From contig NW_026570370.1 in assembly GCF_019649055.1 (NCBI RefSeq), positions 62,001 through 126,000 of the forward strand: a stretch of 64,000 nucleotides of DNA. The letters are read 5' to 3'. The stretch's first letter is position 1. Each line of letters opens with the position of its first letter. Positions 24,953-37,000 of this stretch are shown here, piece by piece. This DNA comes from Paramacrobiotus metropolitanus (lineage: Eukaryota; Tardigrada; Eutardigrada; Parachela; Macrobiotidae). The translations under genes and the position numbers were made by a program. The notes under the pieces were generated by a model that did not search any database, was not told the DNA's origin, and saw only the letters and a list, made by a program, of their open reading frames with translations.

Positions 24953-26517
24953 AACCTGGAAAAGCGCCCCATGTGAAACAAATCAGGCTGTCCTAATAAG
25001 CCATTACGAGTGTGATGACTGCGTAACAATTATACGATCGAAGTCTAGCTGACCCCGCGCAAATTTACGGAATAAAAAATGCGTTATAAACAACGTCCAA
25101 AGTTGTCAACGATATTTACTGGACAATTTGCCTATCCCTTTGACTGCAGCGATGACCTCGAACGTAAAATGCGAATTTTTTCCCAAAAGCGGAAAGCTTC
25201 TTTTCCATTTCGATCTGCATCTTTGTTTCCACATCTGTCACCAACCAGTTCCATTTCGTGCAGTTGGTGAACAGGGACTCTGTAATTGATACTTATCAGA
25301 ACTTGTTCTCTGTTTTTAATTTAATTTTATTTATTATTTAATTAATTAAATTTTGCCATTGTGCGGGTTTTTAATGCTGCGAAGTGACTGCGAAGTGCGA
25401 ACTATCCGATGCCACTCTACAACTGTGTGTTGTTGGAGGTTTAATGGTTGCACAAGCCAGTGCGTTTGCTTGCAGCCTCGTAATGAAGTTCGAGTGGAAC
25501 AATTAACGCGGAGATTTGTTGCAGACGAAGCAAAAAACGCGCGGAGGACCGCAGGCAACCAATAGCATCTAGTCGAACACGTGTATTACGCAGTGCAAGT
25601 TTCCGACTGTCGGTAGTGACTGGCACGGGTGTTGAACGGCACAGACCTACTCGTAAAGCAGAATGTTTATTTTAAAAGTCGTTTTTCAATATTTATGTAC
25701 CGGTACAATAATTTTATCTAGGAAATTCCAAATAAAATTTCAATAATTAATTTTTGAATAAATCGAAAATAAATTTTTAGTAATTCGTTTTTAGTATAGT
25801 GACGGTTGTACGTTCGGATGTACTCTGTTGTACATTTTTCTTACAAGTTGAAAAGGAAACAGCACTAACTTATAAAACGCAATAAAAGCTTGCGGAAAAC
25901 CGAAAACCTGCTAATAAATGGTCCAAGTACTTAGACGTAGACAATTACAGTAGGTCTGCTACTTGATAAATAAGCAGCTAGTTTAGATTTAGCAGACTTA
26001 ATTTTAGCTTGCCATTTCAAAAGACTACTCGGGAGTAGTTTCTTCGTTTTGCTTATTCTGGGCGGGATATGCCCAGTTCTGAATATCTCCGCAATGCCTT
26101 GTAAGTCAATTACAGTTAAAGGGATGGTAACTGTGACGTGACAAAAGTGCTTCTCTCGGTTTGCACTTTGTATACTTATAGTCCAATAAAGGGTTTTAAA
26201 CCAAAATAAAGTACGTATTTTAGCTACATTTTCAACGTTTTTAAACAGTAAACTACGCCTCTAAATGAATAATTTTATTTAAATTGTAATTTTAAGTAAA
26301 CTTCCCACAAAACTTAAAAATATATAACCTTATAATTATATCAGTTATTAAATCAATTTATCACCTAAAAGGAAAGATCAAACAAATTGAAAAGTAATTT
26401 AAAAATTGGCGCTAAAATGCTACAATAATGTGCTCAGATATGGAAGATGGTGCACTACCCGTATGGTCGTTTAAGTGAAACACTATGATGGGTGAATGGG
26501 CGATGGTCGTTTAAATG

Positions 26518-27029
26518 AAATGTGGGCGACCTGCCTCATGATATACGCTATACAGATATACACTTTGTTGGTCATTCTCCGTTTGATTTACACTTGAGAG
26601 ATATTCAATCACGTTGTCGATGTATTTTTCGGGTGATAAGGATTTAGGACTCATGCTGTGCTGCGAAAAGTTCGTAATGGAAACGACGTGATTCCAGTCA
26701 TCGTGGTGATATATGGTCGGTCAGTGATGATGTTCCAGCGTTATGTTGTCTTGCGCTGGGGAGGATTCTGGTTGGTGATGGTGAAGGCTGATTTCTGGGC
26801 TCAATGAAATCAGATAAGCGAAATAGCGATGATGGCTGTTCCATGCGCACTGGGATAAAAAGCGTGTATATAATGAGGCAGATCTCCACAATAAAAAATT
26901 ATTTTGATGAAAGGTCCTAAAAAACTTTAAAAATTCAGAGGAATTATATAAAGGTCAGCGTGGTTCGAAACCGATCTGCTACCAAATGTGGGCGACCTGC
27001 CTCATGATATACGCTATACAGATATACAG
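26518..27029. repeat. Direct repeat of about 46 bp, 466 bp apart
   Basis: AAATGTGGGCGACCTGCCTC and the following CATGATATACGCTATACAGATATACA occur at 26518-26563 and again at 26984-27029, almost unchanged. They may flank an insertion, but the sequence between them has no element ends I recognise. Confidence 0.7.
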
Positions 27030-27270
27030 TACATGCCGACCGAACTGCGCGCTAAACCTTTATGCCAGATCTCTTTCTTTACACATAGCGCCTACCGCGC
27101 ATTTTATACTTCACAGACAACAGCATGACAACAGCATAGCATCTAGAACAATCTAGAAGACTCTACACGATGCCGGCGGCTACTTCACTACTTGCTGGCA
27201 AAGCATGACCATTCACGGTCTTACATAAGCATGACCACGCATGGTCTTACATAACCACATTGTGTGTAGA

Positions 27271-28019
27271 TATAGGGAGAAAAATGTGCCTAGCCGAACC
27301 AATCCCTTGTACTTCTGATGTAAGCCAGCTGGTGGTTTACGTTGTGGCTTGACAGTGTTTTATGTAAAGCGCTGCTCTTAAGATTGGAGGTACTGATAAC
27401 AGGTAAGCAGCACTCGTACAACTGCAGGTAAACAGGCTAAAACTGTATGAACGTTATGCGACAGGGCAGCCGCGTACGGACGGCAGTTCGTGAAAACCTA
27501 CGAGTTTCCGGAAGTCGCTGTTTCTGTCGCTAAGCACATGTTCGAAACAGCGACTTTAAATACTGCTCATGCAGCTAATGATCTGTTAGCAAAACCAAGA
27601 CCATAACCAAAATGTACAGAAAAATGTGCTCTACAAGGAAATTTTAGCTGTCACGTGGAAACCTGTTACTGCAGTGACTTACTGCCGCCAGCGCTTTGCA
27701 CCATGAAATTCGGTACTACAGGTTCTGTTATAACTGCGCACCTGTAGTTTGCCCTGTTAGCGCTATGCTTAATTCTCTGTTGTTTGGCCACTCACATAGC
27801 CAATGAGCGTGTTTGCACCGGCACCGCCCCTCTACCGCATACCAGCAATTATAGCCCGGACCTGCCTGGTGCAGTTAATACCACATGTACCGTCAATGCC
27901 GCACAGCCTTAATAGCAGCGCTTTACATAAAACGCTGTGCAGCCACAACGTAAACCACCAGCTGGCTTACATCAGAAGTACAAGGGATTGGTTCGGCTAG
28001 ACACATTTTCCCCCCTATA
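27271..28019. mobile_element. Non-autonomous element with about 115-bp terminal inverted repeats
   Basis: The left end TATAGGGAGAAAAATGTGCC..TAGCCGAACCAATCCCTTGT is mirrored from 28019 inward (TATAGGGGGGAAAATGTGTC). Matching continues through CAGCTGGTGGTTTACGTTGT and AAGCGCTGCT for about 115 bp. The interior is about 500 bp, includes a small hairpin (AAGTCGCTGTTTC mirrored, 27509-27554), and encodes nothing recognisable. Confidence 0.75.
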
Positions 28020-28072
28020 CAGCGTACACTGTATCTACCACAGAAACACCCGAAATAACATTTTCCACAAAC

Positions 28073-28567
28073 CGACTTTCGTTTGGATTTTTTTCTCATA
28101 CGATTAAACAGAACGTACCCTTTACAGAGTACTTGAAATTTTTGAACTCTTGCAATGTCTCGTAAAGAAATCAGTGACGAAAGCGTTTTAGCAACGCCAC
28201 GACTGCCACTGCACTACGCTCAAATATTTGCAATCACCGCCATACAAGGGTGGCTGTACCATCACCGTGTAAGAAGTTTATTTAAACCAAAATTAATTTA
28301 GTTTGAAGACACCAGCTTCAAAGAACGAAAAAAAATTCCGTTTAACATAAATTTTCCTGAATTGAATTAACAGCCGCAAATGCGGTGATGGTACAGCCAC
28401 CCTTGTATGGCGGTGATTGCAAATATTTGAGCGTAGTGCAGTGGCAGTCGTGGCGTTGCTAAACGCTTTCGTCACTGATTTCTTTACGGTTCAAGCTTAA
28501 AAATTTCAAGTACTCTGTAAAGGGTACGTTCTGTTTAATCGTATGAGAAAAATCCAAACGAAAATCG
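28073..28567. mobile_element. Foldback element, about 190-bp arms
   Basis: The left arm (28073-28267) and right arm (28382-28567) are inverted copies. Shared words include CGTTTGGATTTTT, CGTACCCTTTACAGAGTACT, GACGAAAGCG, TAGCAACGCCACGACTGCCA and TACAAGGGTGGCTGTACCAT. One arm has a short indel near the middle. The centre is about 115 bp, with no coding content. Confidence 0.85.
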
Positions 28568-28604
28568 TTTTTAAAAAAATGTCGATTGCAATTTACTTAT
28601 CATA

Positions 28605-28958
28605 GTGTTTCACTTCAGCGACCATAAGGGTAGTGATCCCGGGGATACTAGTAACGAGCCGGCCGGTACCGGGCGACAATCCATTCGCTATCAGTTGACC
28701 TCAGTGAAGGCATGGAATCATCCCTTCTTCTGGTCGTTGTATGCTTGGACCGAGCTGTTTGCCCACGCCGGACAGCGTCTTGGATATGCAGCTGCTGCAG
28801 TCACAGTCAACGCTGCTGGAAAAATTGGCTTTGCGGCACACACAACTTTGCTTCAGATTTCAGATAGAAACGCCAATAAAGTTCAAAATGACCGAGACAA
28901 TTTTTATGCAATTTATTTAGAAACTGGTTACAGATCTCTTAATGAAACTTTCCAATAA
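28605..28958 (+). CDS. Hypothetical ORF, 117 codons
   Basis: This is the longest open frame between 23 and 31 kb. Composition is mixed, with an alanine-rich middle (LGYAAAAVTVNAAGKIGFAA) and a plausible C-terminal helix. I recognise no domain. It sits right next to the foldback element at 28073-28567, and no splice sites or paralogue in the window support it. It may be an exon of an unrecognised gene or chance. Confidence 0.2.
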   Translation: MFHFSDHKGSDPGDTSNEPAGTGRQSIRYQLTSVKAWNHPFFWSLYAWTELFAHAGQRLGYAAAAVTVNAAGKIGFAAHTTLLQISDRNANKVQNDRDNFYAIYLETGYRSLNETFQ

Positions 28959-29317
28959 GTTTGTTAAAAATAATAACAGAACAATTAATAGTGATAAATT
29001 GTAAAAAATTCGTGTGATGATGGCAGGCATTATTTTTAAGTGGGCGGAGTCGGTGTTCTTCTACGCACAAATGTCAGCAGTCTCAGCCTCAGCAATGAGC
29101 AGGACGCGACTATGAGGGAGTTTATAGCGGTTGCTACAACTTTGTGGCAATGATAGCAAGAAAGTAGCCAGTTCACAGCGGCTTGCTAAAGGACTAGACG
29201 GCACCCGCCCGGTGTGACCGTAGAAGGCAACCGCCCACAGTAACGGCAGGTAGAAACAGCAGCGCCCGCCCACCGCTACGGCAGCGGACAACCTCTTATG
29301 GTGGCGGGTTACTTGAC

Positions 29318-29410
29318 TATGGCAAGCCGATATTAGGCTTATGGCAAGCCGACATTAGGTATATGGCAAGCCGAGCTAAATACATTCTGGCAAGCCGATA
29401 TTAGGCGTAC
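29318..29410. repeat. 22-bp tandem repeat, about four units
   Basis: ATGGCAAGCCGATATTAGGC-like units recur at about 22-bp spacing. The last two units are diverged. Confidence 0.75.
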
Positions 29411-30234
29411 TCGTAATATTGCTATTTTCTGGAAATTATTTTAATCCGCTTTAAACTTTTTAATTTATTGTACATGTGAAACATTTTTTTATTTATTTGA
29501 TTTTTTTCAAGATTTCATTTTCAAAATCTAAATTGAAATAGGCAATTTGAAAATTTTAATTTTGAAATTTCAAGTTTAGTTGTAAGTTGAAATTTTAAAA
29601 AAATTTGAACTTGAATTTTAAAAAAAATACAGTTCAACTTTCAAATTTATTTTAAAAGTTAAAAAAATTGAATTTTAAATTTAAAAAGTTTCATTACGTG
29701 ATCGTGTTTGTTAATTCGAACTTGGTTTCAAACCTTTTAATGGTTATTGTGTACTGTATCGAATTTTTCCGCATTATCTGCGAAGTTGGTATATGGATTA
29801 GCAATCTCAGGAGGTTACTACATGGCTTAACCATTGTCCTTACGAGCTAGCAATCTAGTCACGACTACCAATAGCATCGTCTGTTTATGCAGACATTTGC
29901 GCTACGTAGTCGGTGCTACATAGCCAGCTATGTAGCAGTAGTCAGCCAGCATAAACTCATTTTGTGGAACTACTTGCTACCAAAACGGCTACGGGAGACC
30001 ACGCCCGCAAAAATGGTAGCAAGTAGCAAGTAGTCAGGTCCGATAAACTGCCTCTATAATTAACATGTGTCTGTGCGTTATGTAGTACGCGTACGTTCTA
30101 AACCGATAATTATGTCATTACCGAAAATTAATTATGCATTAGTATTTGCATGAGAAGCATTAGCATTATGCAAGCTTATGAAGTCCATTTTAATTTTCAT
30201 CAGCAAATTGTTTATGGTGTTTTTGGAGTTTACC

Positions 30235-30500
30235 GTAATTATCGAATTATAAGCTCCCCGCGAAATAGAAGCTCCCCCGTAATTAGAGCCCACCCTTAAG
30301 GTCATTTGAAAGTTATAAGCTCCCCCCAAAATATAAGCCCATGGGGTTAATTAAATGCTATACAGCCCATATTAGCCAATGCCAAAAACTTAGTTTGAAA
30401 AATTGAAGCCCCCTCCGAAACACAAGCCCATGCCCGTAATTGGAGCCCACCGCATGAGGCGTTTGAAATATTTGTAACCCTGGGGCTCTAATTCGGTGGC
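30235..30500. repeat. Cluster of degenerate AAGCTCCCC / AAGCCCA words
   Basis: TATAAGCTCCCC, AGAGCCCACC, TATAAGCCCA, GAAGCCCCCTCC and CACAAGCCCATG recur every 20-40 bp, separated by AT-rich spacers. A related word pair (GTAATTATCGAATTACAAGCCC-like) is seen at 55528. It is probably the sub-terminal region of an unrecognised transposable element. Confidence 0.5.
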
Positions 30501-31081
30501 GAATATTTGTGGTTGTCGGGAATCGTCGCAAAATAAATTTAAAAAATATTTTTTGGCATGGGCCACCAAATCACCGTGTGTTGCCATCACAAAAACCAGC
30601 ATTTCCATTCTTTACCTAATCACGTACGTTAGCTAGTTTGCTGTAAGTACTTTGTAGTTGCTTTTGATTCAGCAGTTATAAAGCCGGTCCCCATTCAAAC
30701 TGTATGCAACAAAAATAATTTCTGCCATTTTAATTTGTGCCTACCAGAGAAAGAGATTACAAATAGAACATATGTACTAGCTACTGCCGAGCAAAAACTT
30801 CATTCCTGTTGTATTCTAGAAAAAGAAAATTCGTATTATATTCTAGACGGCGTAAAAGTGTTTATTATTAAGGATGAAGCGCTATAAGCTTGCTCTTATG
30901 GGACTTATTCGAACCTTAACGGCTTAGTCAGACTAAATAGCAAAAACGCACGTTTGTCATACTAAAGTAAATGCCGTTATCCAGATCAATATGTTATAAA
31001 CAATATTGCACTTATTTTTGCGCAGCAAAAAACGAACCGTTTTAACACAGATACTATTTTGCAAAAAATGCGCGAGTTCCA

Positions 31082-31438
31082 TTAACTGTTGTCAAACAGC
31101 TCCGCACGAAAAGCTGCAATTTGTGTCAGCTCGTCCGGTGTAAAGCGCACGGACTCGTCTAGCTGCTTTGCAAAATCCAGTGAAAACTTTGGATGCCGTT
31201 TTTGAACGCACGCAACTTTAAGGCAGTACTTCCGAACTTTAGGCTGCTCGATGGTGACCTTACTGCCACTTCCACGGACGTAATCAAATTCTTTTCGTTG
31301 TACTATCAAGTTGTTTTTTGCTGGATTGTCAACAAACTTTCGCCGGCAGCCTGGACAAACCGTATTCTCGTGAATGGCACGGTCCCTTGTGACGATGAAA
31401 GGATCGTTTCCTTTTTGCCACGGTTTCAGCTTATTGCC
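31082..31438 (-). CDS. Zinc-ribbon-like ORF, possible exon
   Basis: After a possible acceptor (TTAATTAAG at 31439), 118 codons run to a stop. They contain CPGCRRKF, then CLKVACVQKRHPKF, that is two cysteine clusters plus an HPxF, followed by an amphipathic C-terminus (FTPDELTQIAAFRAELFDNS). The spacing suggests metal binding. I cannot name the family. Similar Cys/HP arrangements turn up in transposon-associated proteins of invertebrates, but that is a weak memory. The frame stays open further upstream into a low-complexity block at 31444-31570, which I do not include. Confidence 0.4.
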   Translation of the reverse strand, partial: GNKLKPWQKGNDPFIVTRDRAIHENTVCPGCRRKFVDNPAKNNLIVQRKEFDYVRGSGSKVTIEQPKVRKYCLKVACVQKRHPKFSLDFAKQLDESVRFTPDELTQIAAFRAELFDNS

Positions 31439-31443
31439 CTTAA

Positions 31444-31570
31444 TTAAGGAGGACAAATCCACGGGCGCGAGCCCGTGGAAAGGATTTGGAAAGGAAATTG
31501 CCATGGAATTCCATGGAATCCGTGGATTTCCGGAAATCCAAATGGATTTCCGTAAATCCAAGGATTTCGT
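31444..31570. repeat. Low-complexity GGATTTCC cluster with a GC hairpin
   Basis: CCACGGGCGCGAGCCCGTGG (31459-31478) is a perfect 9-bp-arm hairpin. It is followed by many GGATTTCC, GGAATTCC and GGAAATCC words. A similar cluster lies at 32590-32750. Confidence 0.55.
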
Positions 31571-31789
31571 TTTTTTCGTTGGAATACCATTAATTAGCCA
31601 TCTATTTACATAAGTTTCAACAAAACACCATTCCAGATATCGCCCGCTGCTTAATTACCGCGCATTCATCACTTGTAAATGCATTCAGAGCTCTAAACAG
31701 ACTAAAGGTACACAGAACTATCTGCTTTTCATAAACAGAGGCATTTATAGTATTATCTATTACGTATTAGAGCATAGCTAGTACAGATT

Positions 31790-31990
31790 AACGTAACGTA
31801 ACTCTGAAGCGTAACTCGTCTTCCCGAAAACTTAACTCTAGCGTAACTCGCTCAAAAATTGTATGTGTTGTGACTGTTGTCTATGGTAGCGTAACTCGCT
31901 GAATAACTCGAAACTCGGTTTACTTGCATTAATAGCGTAACTCGTCGCATAACTCGAAAGCTCCTTATAACTCCTAACTCTAGGTCAGTT
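31790..31990. repeat. Dispersed GCGTAACTCG words
   Basis: GCGTAACTCG or ATAACTCG(A) occurs at least seven times in 200 bp with irregular spacing. GGTAGCGTAAC also appears at the window's left end. Confidence 0.6.
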
Positions 31991-34010
31991 TTCCATAACT
32001 GCTCAGGTCTGGTACAGATGCCGCCGGTCTACAGTATATAATACAGATATGAGATACAGTATAGTGCAGATTCGGCAACTGCAGATAGTTAGCTACTGAA
32101 CGCGGTCACTGGATACTTTCCCAGTACGCATTATCTTGTTCAGGGACTATGAAAAGAAATAATATTTTTTGAAAAGTACGTACATGTATTGTCGTCTGTC
32201 ACATAGATCAAGACGACTTCTTGAGTCCTTGACTTATTCCACAAAAAAAAAATAAATGAAAAGGGTAGTTTTGGCTGCTACGCTAAAACCACGTATGAAG
32301 TTATTAAATTTCGGTATGCAGGTTTGTTTTCTCCTTAGTTTTAAAATAGCAAAACAATACCATATTACATTATTGTATTGCTGTTAAACGGACACCGGTA
32401 ACTTGTCTCTGATACTGTACGAGTCATGCAGGCGTACTCGTGTTGCAATCTGACGTTTTTCGATGTCCCTGGCGCGTTTTTTCTTTACCGGGCAGTGTCC
32501 AAATAGAGACGGCTATCGTTCAAATATTAAATTTGTAGCTACTTGTTGAAAAATGTTCAGTTTTTAATTTTTTGTTCGACATTTCTGTGCGTTTGGAATT
32601 CCAAATACAGGGAATCTGGAATTCCAAGCAAAAATTGGAATTCCACGGATTTCCTATTTTCCATTTTCCAAATCCGAGCCGCTCGCATGGAGCGCGGATT
32701 TGGAAATTGGATTCCATCCGTGGAATTCCATTTTCCGTGGACGGTCGTTCCTTACCCTTAATGGAAGCACAGCATGGACAAGGGCCTGAAAATTGCATAC
32801 CTTATCGTTTTAGCACCAACAATTTTGAATAAAACGAAAAATTCTAAAAATTTGGTAACAAGTGACTGCGTACCAACTATCATTTACGCCGAGCGAACTA
32901 CAATAACTAACTAGCAAATTGCGCGGGATCTTACAAATTTTAAGTCTCAATAAAGACTTAGGGCTAGTATCTCGCGGCGATCGATGTAAACTACTGCTTT
33001 GAAATTCGCACCAACAGTTAAAGAAGTGTACCGCACGAGTCGGCACGACGTATTACAGTACAAATCTATAAGCCGCTCACCAAGTGACCTTGCTCTTTTC
33101 ATTTTCATCTCGATGGTTTTCAGTTCTTGCAACTGAGGATGCTGAAAGATAAAGTACAGTCAACGAAACTGCGCCAGTTCAAATTCTGAAATTGTCAGCT
33201 TTTCTACAAATTTAAATTAAATTCAAGTTCTGTAATCTGTTAATTATATCAGTTTTACACACATTTTTTTCGCACCATGTACGTTACAAACACCATTTTT
33301 TAATTTGAGATTAAAGCAGAACCGCTTAACGTATCCCATTGTCTCAGTTACTTGTATACGAAATACCCAAGTATCCCAACCAATACGAAAAATCAGACAT
33401 CTTTCTCTGTGGGCTGGTATACGGCCAGTGCAGCGCATTATGGTGCATAAGTTATGATTCATAGAGATAAGAACGGGTACGTTGAAAAACGGAGCTGTGC
33501 AGCGCGGTATCTCGAATACGTGCGGTATGGTTGTTTTGACCATTCGGAGCGTAGATAAGCTCCGGATCGTGATGACACACGTTACCAGTCGTATCTACTG
33601 CGCATAATGCACAAAAAACCTACATAGGCGTTGGAAGATACCCGAATGTCTGAATCTGCGTAATAGTTTGATGCTATTTCGACTTTCTGCGCGCAGGAAT
33701 TACGTATGAAAACGTAGCCAGGATTCGTTACACTGATCCGCATTTGTGGGCGTACCATTAGTAACTTCTCAAGCACGCTGTTACGCTTTAAGGGAATTGC
33801 CCCGGTACATACAAAATTCAAATTTTTCCAAATTTTAGATTAATTTTTAAAATTTTTGAATTTCATTTTAAAATTTGAAAGAAACGGTAGAATGCTGGTT
33901 CGGTGCCGGCTCGGCTCAACTGTTCGGTATGCGTACAAGTAAACTTCGATGTCATTTAAAAAAATACGGCGCCATGTATGCGCGCCCCTTTTACATCGAC
34001 AGGGTGGCTC
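31991..34010. other. Intergenic
   Basis: No gene is supported. The 32590-32750 block is low-complexity GGAATTCC/GGATTTCC sequence and explains the overlapping open frames there. Frames at 33244-33543 and 33582-33821 have no supporting features. Confidence 0.4.
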
Positions 34011-37000
34011 CAAAAGTAGCTAGCCTTGTCTATCTGTTTTGCTGACTGAATATTTTGCCCGTTGTACTTGTGCATAACGGCGAAAGCAAAAAAAGGTGTT
34101 TTGCCGTGACACATGTAAAAACCTGCACATGCAGGTAAAAAGCATGTCGTACCGTATAGTTAGGATTGAACGGTGTCTTTTTGGCTTTTTTCGCCACGGC
34201 GCCAGCAGGCACTGAAGAGACTCGCTGAAAGTATTTTGCACATAGATATGGGTAAACCGTCAAGGTCATTCGTTCTTAAGTACCTTAGACGGGGCGGCGG
34301 GTGCGGGGGCCTCCTGGTGTTGCCCAGACCCGGAGGGTTTCTGCATGAAGCAAATAATGCAGGAAGAGAACAGAAATCCGTTTTCGTGTGCAGGCTCACC
34401 TTATCATCGTCGTCATCGGCTTCATCGTCTTCATCGTCGTCATCGTCTTCATCGTCTTCATTGTCGTCATCGTCTTCATCGACGTTATCGTCGTCATCAC
34501 CGACATCGTTACTATCCTGCAGAACAAAACACTTGTGTATGACAAATAGTTTAAATCCCTACAGGACAAAACTATATCAATAACCCGTCTGATAAACATC
34601 AGACCTGCACATGCAGGTTTAGTGCCACATTTATAAACCTGCAAATGCAGGTTTAGTGACACATTTATAAACCTGTAAAAACCGGACACACAGGTAAAAA
34701 GCATGTCGTACCGTATAGTTCGGATTGAACGGTGCCTTTTTGGCTTTTTTCGCAACGGCACCAGCAGCCACTGAAGAGACTCGCTAAAAATATTTTGAGC
34801 ATATGTATGAAGGTGAGCATATGTATAAAGGTGACCCTTTATATGTATAAAGGTGAGCATACATATAAATACATATAAATACACATACATAAAGATATTT
34901 TAAACATACATATACACCATAAAGGTCATTCGTTCTTCTTCTTAAGTACCTTAGACGGTGCGGGGTGTCCAGACCCGGAGGGTTGCTGCAAGATGCAAAT
35001 AATGCAGGAACAGAACACAAATCCGTTGTCGTGTGCAAGCTCACCATATCAACGTCTTCATCTTCGTCATCGCCCTGTTCCTCACTGTCCTCATCATCAT
35101 CCTGCAGAACAAAAATACTCAAATCCAGAAATGAAAGAAACTTGACAAGAACCTGCACATGCAGGTTTAGCAACAAACCTCGTCGCCCTCAGCGTCATGT
35201 TCCTCATCGTCGTCAGCATCGACGCCGCCACCGTTGAAATCCTGCAGAACAAAAACATGGAATTCCCGAGACGACAAAATAATTACAAGAACATGCACAT
35301 GCAGGTTTGGCAACAAACCTCGTCATTCTCATCGTCGTCAGCATCGACGCCGCCACCGCTGGGATCCTGCAGAACAAAAACATGGAATTCCCGAGACGAC
35401 AAAATAATTACAAGAACATGCACATGCAGGTTTGGCAACAAACCTCGTCATTCTCATCGTCGTCAGCATCGACGCCGCCACCGCTGGGATCCTGCAGAAC
35501 AAAAACATGGAATTCCCGAGACGACAAAATAATTACAAGAACATGCACATGCAGGTTTGGCAACAAACCTCGTCATTCTCATCGTCGTCAGCATCGACGC
35601 CGCCACCGCTGGGATCCTGCAGAACAAAAACATGGAATTCCCGAGACGACAAAATAATTACAAGAACATGCACATGCAGGTTTGGCAACAAACCTCGTCA
35701 TTCTCATCGTCGTCAGCATCGACGCCGCCACCGCTGGGATCCTGCAGAACAAAAAAACATGGAATTCCCGAGACGACAAAATAATTACAAGAACATGCAC
35801 ATGCAGGTTTGGCAACAAACCTCGTCATTCTCATCGTCGTCAGCATCGACGCCGCCACCGCTGGGATCCTGCAGAACAAAAGCATGCAATTCCCGAGACG
35901 AAAAAAGTATTACAAGAACCTGCACATGCAGGTTTACCAACATACCTCGTAATCCTCATCGTCATCATCGCCTTTTTCAGCACCTGCCCAAGCTGGGGGA
36001 CGCTCAACGATCTTAAGATCCTGCAAAGAGATAGAAGAATGTTGATTCTAATAATGATATGGTAGCATGTTGGATATACTTACTTTCCATTTGGAGATCT
36101 TTGCGTATTGAACAGCGTTGTTTCGTCCTTTAGCCTCCAACAACAAATCTGCACTAATCTGTCCAGGGAAATGGGCATAAACTGGTCTGTCCTGGGCAGC
36201 CAACAGTCGTACGAGCAACTGAGTGTTTTTCAAGTAGGCATAACGCAAGTAATTCGAATCCTTGGAAGCCACATAGTGGTCAACGCTTTTGTAAACAAAC
36301 AGATTAACGGGTTTGGGTTGCGCTGCTTCATCAGCTTTTGGTTCCGCTGCTTCATCAGCTTTCTGTTGCGCTGCCTGACCCTTCGAAGATTTCCTGGGCT
36401 TCGCCCGTCCGTCCTTAAAAAAAACGCATGTAGAAAAGGCTGCACATGCAGGTTTCGAATGAGGTTAATTCATGTAGAAAAACCTGCACATGCAGGTTTC
36501 GAATCAGGTTAATTCATAAAGTAAAAACCTGCACATGCAGGTTTCGAATCAGGTTAATTCATAAAGTAAAAACCTGCACATGCTGGTTTCGAATCAGGTT
36601 AATTCATAAAGTAAAAACCTGCACATGCTGGTTTCGAATCAGGTTAATTCAAAAAGTAAAAACCTGCACATGCTGGTTTCGAATCAGGTTAATTCATAAA
36701 GTAAAAATCTGCACATGCAGGTTTCGAATCAGGTTAATTCATGTAGAAAAACCTGCACATGCAGGTTGTGATGTTTTAAAAAAACCACTACCTTTGGTTT
36801 CGCAGACTTAGGCTTAGCTTTTTCCCATCGCCTAAAGTCAGCGGCGGTCATCGGATTTGGCAACTCATCGCTGTCTTGATGTGCCTTTTCTACCTTCTTT
36901 CGGTACTGGATGATGTTCAATTCCACATCGTGGGCTTGGGGATTTTGGACGATTGATTTGGCCATGCTTTCAATCAATTCATCCCCGTTCTGTATGTCCC

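Larger units (their letters stand above)
23126..27270. other. Gene-poor stretch with scattered hairpins
   Basis: No gene is supported over about 4 kb. The base composition swings between AT-rich blocks (25300-25800, 26200-26400) and mixed sequence. Separate entries give the hairpins at 24231 and 24869 and the direct repeat at 26518. Confidence 0.4.
28959..31081. other. Gene-poor, AT-rich stretch with short repeats
   Basis: No gene is seen. It includes the tandem repeat at 29318-29410, a strongly AT-rich block at 29420-29700, CTACTTGCTACC hairpin words near 29968-30030 and the degenerate repeat cluster at 30235-30500. Confidence 0.4.

Noticed and set aside
24940-24975. tRNA T-loop (GGTTCGAACC)
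   Set aside because: The ten bases are a plain palindrome. There is no A box, anticodon arm or acceptor stem upstream.
26945-26975. tRNA B box (GGTTCGAAACC)
   Set aside because: The flanking bases do not pair to form a T stem, and no A box lies at the expected distance.
34173-34583. Serine-rich plus-strand ORF
   Set aside because: The poly-serine run is the complement of the D/E-rich exon at 34516-34400.
35197-36065. Plus-strand open frames of up to 194 codons across the 125-bp array
   Set aside because: They mirror the minus-strand exons of gene D, which have consistent acceptors, donors and phases. The plus strand has none.
36446-36811. CRISPR-like or coding array
   Set aside because: The direct repeats are contiguous 45-bp units without unique spacers, in an intron of a eukaryotic gene. 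The open frame exists only because 45 is a multiple of three.
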